Positions 18,000 through 19,535 of a stretch of DNA of 19,535 bases are shown here, in pieces. Source of the stretch: Ophioceras dolichostomum (Eukaryota; Ascomycota; Sordariomycetes; Magnaporthales; Ophioceraceae); NCBI GenBank assembly GCA_003049485.1, contig PYST01000521.1, positions 1 through 19,535 on the forward strand, in the 5' to 3' direction. The notes below the pieces were generated by a model, which worked only from the letters and a program-made list of their open reading frames with translations, was not told the origin of the DNA and made no database searches. Position numbers and translations under genes: made by a program. Numbering within the stretch: position 1 is the stretch's first letter; every line of letters starts with the position of its first letter.

Positions 18000-19100
18000 T
18001 CCACGGAGCTCCGAGATGGACATCGGTCTGGTGGCAAAACACACCCACATCAGGAGCTTGCGTGATAGCTCAGGTCGGTTAAGCAAAATCGAGTTGAGGA
18101 TGCTCTTGCACAGTGTCTCAAGAACGTCTATGGACCGCAACATCGCTTCCTTGCTCATTCCCGACCTGTGTTGGTTGGCTGCTTTGGCCGTCACGAGTTT
18201 GGCCCACTGGAAGCTGCCCTTCCCCAGACGTGGATCTTGTTGTGGAGGCTGTCGAACAGCTCATTTCTAGGTCGAGGAATCCGGAAAGCTCGTACCGGAT
18301 GTACTCGTCCAGATCTTTGCTGTTTTCGTCCTTGGCTGCGATGGTACTCTCGGTGGGGTTAAGCTTGAGGTCAGGGGAGATGACGGGATAGTATCGACAG
18401 GAGAAACAGATGCTGAGGCGGTTCGACGAGGAGCCAACCTCTCGGTTGAGCCGTCTGAACCCCTCAACAAGCTCGCGGATTGCCTGAAGGTCATCTTCGT
18501 TCTCATCGGTGCCCCGACATTCGTCGAGGGCATCTATGTAGATGCGAACGCCGACTTCCCTGAGAACCAGCGAGACCGCCCTGCTGAGGACCTCCTCGAG
18601 CTCGGCAACCTCCCATCTCGAGTCGGTGGCGAAGGACCTGTGCTGCAACAGTGATGTCTGGAGCACGCTATCTCCAACTGCTGGGAACTGTCGCAATAGC
18701 TGGTAGACCATAACCCTCAGGAGTCCTTCAGGGCTTTTCTGGAGCTTGTGGCCCCCGTTGTAGAAGAAGAATTTCACGCAAAAGTCCCCCTTGCTATCCT
18801 TGGCGTCCGCCTCCCCTCCCACACGCTGACGTCGTGCCTTCGGGGGGTGGGAGATGGCGTGTTTCAAGAGGGTAGTTTTACGCGTCCCGGGGTTCCCCAG
18901 GATCCAGAGAATGTTCTTCCGGCCGTGACACCAGTCCTTGTATACGGGATGCTTGAGGAGCCATCGGCAGGTCTTGTCGGCAGCAGGTCTTACGCTATTC
19001 GCTCGCGAAAACATGTCGGGGAACGCAAGCAATTCCAAGCAAGCAGCGAGGTTGGGGCCTTCTTTCCGGGAGGTGGGGCGATGAGGGTTGACTGCCGGTT
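18000..19100 (-). pseudogene. NACHT NTPase domain with degenerate Walker A
   Basis: The entry motif CLELLAFPDMFSRANSV..AADKTCRWLLKHPVYKDW is typical of fungal NACHT proteins. It is followed by a Walker A region ILGNPGTRKTTLLKHA. The canonical GxPGxGK[S/T] glycine before the lysine is Arg here, so nucleotide binding is doubtful. Walker B is intact as IYIDALDECRG. Sensor-type ICFSCRYYP and the YIRYELSGFLDLE segment follow. The frame then shifts at 18264-18266 (leading to NELFDSLHNKIHVWG) and again at 18222-18225 (leading to GKGSFQWAKLVTAK), then runs to a TAG at 17988-17990. Confidence 0.85.
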
Positions 19101-19151
19101 GGATTTGTTCGCCGATGTTGATGTGGATGCCAGGGGCCTTCCCTTCGAGTT

Positions 19152-19174
19152 CTGGAGGCATTGTCTGGAGGCAT
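19152..19174 (-). repeat. Direct repeat, 10-bp copies 13 bp apart
   Basis: CTGGAGGCAT occurs at 19152-19161 and 19165-19174, in the stretch where the hydrolase-like frame and the NACHT frame overlap. A 13-bp duplication would change the frame, but removing it does not bring the hydrolase frame into the NACHT frame, so it is not a full explanation of that break. Confidence 0.6.
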
Positions 19175-19433
19175 CTAGCCAGTCTTGGAGGCGGGAGATG
19201 ACGCGCTTGTAGCCCACATCGTGTCTCGTGTCAAATCTTGGCATTTCTCGATGATCTTTGGGGATGAACGCCGAATCGTGCCCGTCGAGCTTTGCCGAAT
19301 GCGCTGGGACGATGAGCCCGATACCTCGCACCTCATACTCCTCCACAAAGCAGACGATTTTCACCCGAGCACCAGCCCCAAGCAACCACGTGCCAAAGGA
19401 TCGTTGGATATCCTCAAGAATTGAACCCTGCTG
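19170..19433 (-). pseudogene. C-terminal part of alpha/beta-hydrolase-like effector domain
   Basis: The frame from 19433 reads SILEDIQRSF, then ARVKIVCFVEEYEVRGIGLIVPAHSAKLDGHDSAFIPKDHREMPRF and GYKRVISRLQDWL (quoted here in pieces). The order of a short beta strand, an E-E pair, a VP.HSA..DGH segment, a DHREM.RF histidine segment and a terminal helix is the usual end of the lipase/esterase-like (DUF676, SesB-type) N-terminal domain of fungal NACHT proteins. The catalytic serine elbow would lie upstream, where an in-frame TAA (19434-19436) or an unseen intron interrupts the frame. The next domain continues in another frame from about 19161. Confidence 0.6.
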
Positions 19434-19535
19434 TTAGAGCTTTGACTTAAGCTCGCCCCCCACAATATCGGCCACCCCTGGATATCGGCCACCTCGACAC
19501 AAAAAAAGGGAGGGCATTCCCGATCAATTTTCTCG
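19434..19535. other. Right edge, non-coding or intron, with a 12-bp direct repeat
   Basis: Upstream of the hydrolase-like segment, the minus strand has an in-frame TAA (19434-19436) and no recognisable continuation of the domain. ATATCGGCCACC is repeated exactly at 19465-19476 and 19482-19493. The stretch could be part of an intron, a junction where the 5' end of the gene was lost, or a gene end outside the window. It is too short to decide. Confidence 0.4.

Larger units (their letters stand above)
14300..19433 (-). pseudogene. Decayed hydrolase-NACHT-ankyrin (NLR-like STAND) gene
   Basis: Remains of a fungal NLR-like gene, a class tied to heterokaryon incompatibility and possible innate immunity. 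From its 5' end: the end of an alpha/beta-hydrolase-like domain (about 19433-19180), a NACHT NTPase (about 19100-18000), a winged-helix/linker region with IHQSVKDFLAKHAF (near 17550), ankyrin repeats (about 16820-15110), and a C-terminal tail ending at the TGA at 14300. Homologous segments fall in different frames with no missing residues between them. Breaks are at about 19100-19200, 18264-18266, 18222-18225, 17990/17991, 17959-17960, about 17880, 17230-17400, about 17218, 16964, 15657-15664 (two), about 15515, about 15399 and 15112-15113, plus an in-frame TGA at 17117-17119. Each shift is resolved by one missing base. A 99-bp intron (14699-14601, GTACGT...CTCAG) near the 3' end still looks functional. 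Introns do not explain the shifts because they cut inside contiguous motifs. The 5' end is missing or lies beyond the window. Consensus error is the main alternative. Confidence 0.85.

Noticed and set aside
19152..19174. 13-bp duplication as the cause of the hydrolase/NACHT frame break
   Set aside because: Removing 13 bp moves the hydrolase frame into the third frame, not into the NACHT frame.
14300..19433. Introns as the explanation of the NLR frame changes
   Set aside because: Most changes fall inside continuous motifs with no residues missing and no room for a GT...AG intron. Only the one at 14699-14601 has proper splice signals.
14300..19433. Repeat-induced point mutation (RIP) as the cause of decay
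   Set aside because: RIP makes C-to-T changes and A/T-rich sequence. This locus is GC-rich and is broken by indels; only the TGA at 17117-17119 could be of that type.
1..19535. tRNA, rRNA, CRISPR or transposon sequences
   Set aside because: I found no B-box-like GGTTCRANYCC on either strand, no regular spacer-repeat array, and no transposase, reverse transcriptase or long terminal repeats.

Overview
The window looks like nuclear DNA of a filamentous ascomycete (Pezizomycotina, most likely a Sordariomycete-type plant-biomass degrader). The evidence is short introns (75-125 bp) with GTRAGT/GTACGT donors and CTAAC-like branch sites, GC-rich coding sequence, a Cip1-type secreted cellulolytic-regulon protein, the fungal CAF-1 large subunit and a fungal NACHT-ankyrin (NLR-like) gene. 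There are no bacterial-style operons, Shine-Dalgarno sites, tRNA or rRNA genes, or recognisable transposons.

Layout, left to right. 1-1305: mostly non-coding, with one doubtful small minus-strand ORF and two short palindromic elements. 1306-2150 (-): Cip1-like secreted protein, two exons, no cellulose-binding module. 2151-3167: its promoter, which is also the downstream flank of the next gene. 3168-6425 (-): an intronless 1085-residue ATP-dependent DNA ligase related to the DNA ligase IV class, with an extra conserved C-terminal segment. 6426-9754: a 3.3-kb divergent intergenic region without a convincing gene. 9755-10891 (+): secreted, heavily N-glycosylatable protein of an acetoacetate-decarboxylase-like fold (tentative), with one stop-free intron. 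10892-11530: short convergent region. 11531-13783 (-): CAF-1 large subunit (Cac1/Rlf2) with KER, PIP-box, acidic and C-terminal domains. Two MluI cell-cycle boxes lie about 235-255 bp upstream of its start. 14300 to beyond the right edge (-): a decayed STAND/NLR-like gene encoding the end of an alpha/beta-hydrolase-like domain, a NACHT NTPase and ankyrin repeats.

The genes do not form a pathway. Two concern genome maintenance (ligase, chromatin assembly), two are secreted proteins, and one is a self/non-self recognition-type gene. The most notable observation is the NLR-like locus. Its reading frame is broken at about a dozen places. Nearly every break can be explained by loss of one base in a short homonucleotide run, always in the same direction, while four neighbouring genes (about 7.2 kb of coding sequence) show no breaks. 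An imperfect 41/42-bp tandem duplication inside it acts as an internal control: one copy has GG where the other has GGG, exactly where the frame breaks.
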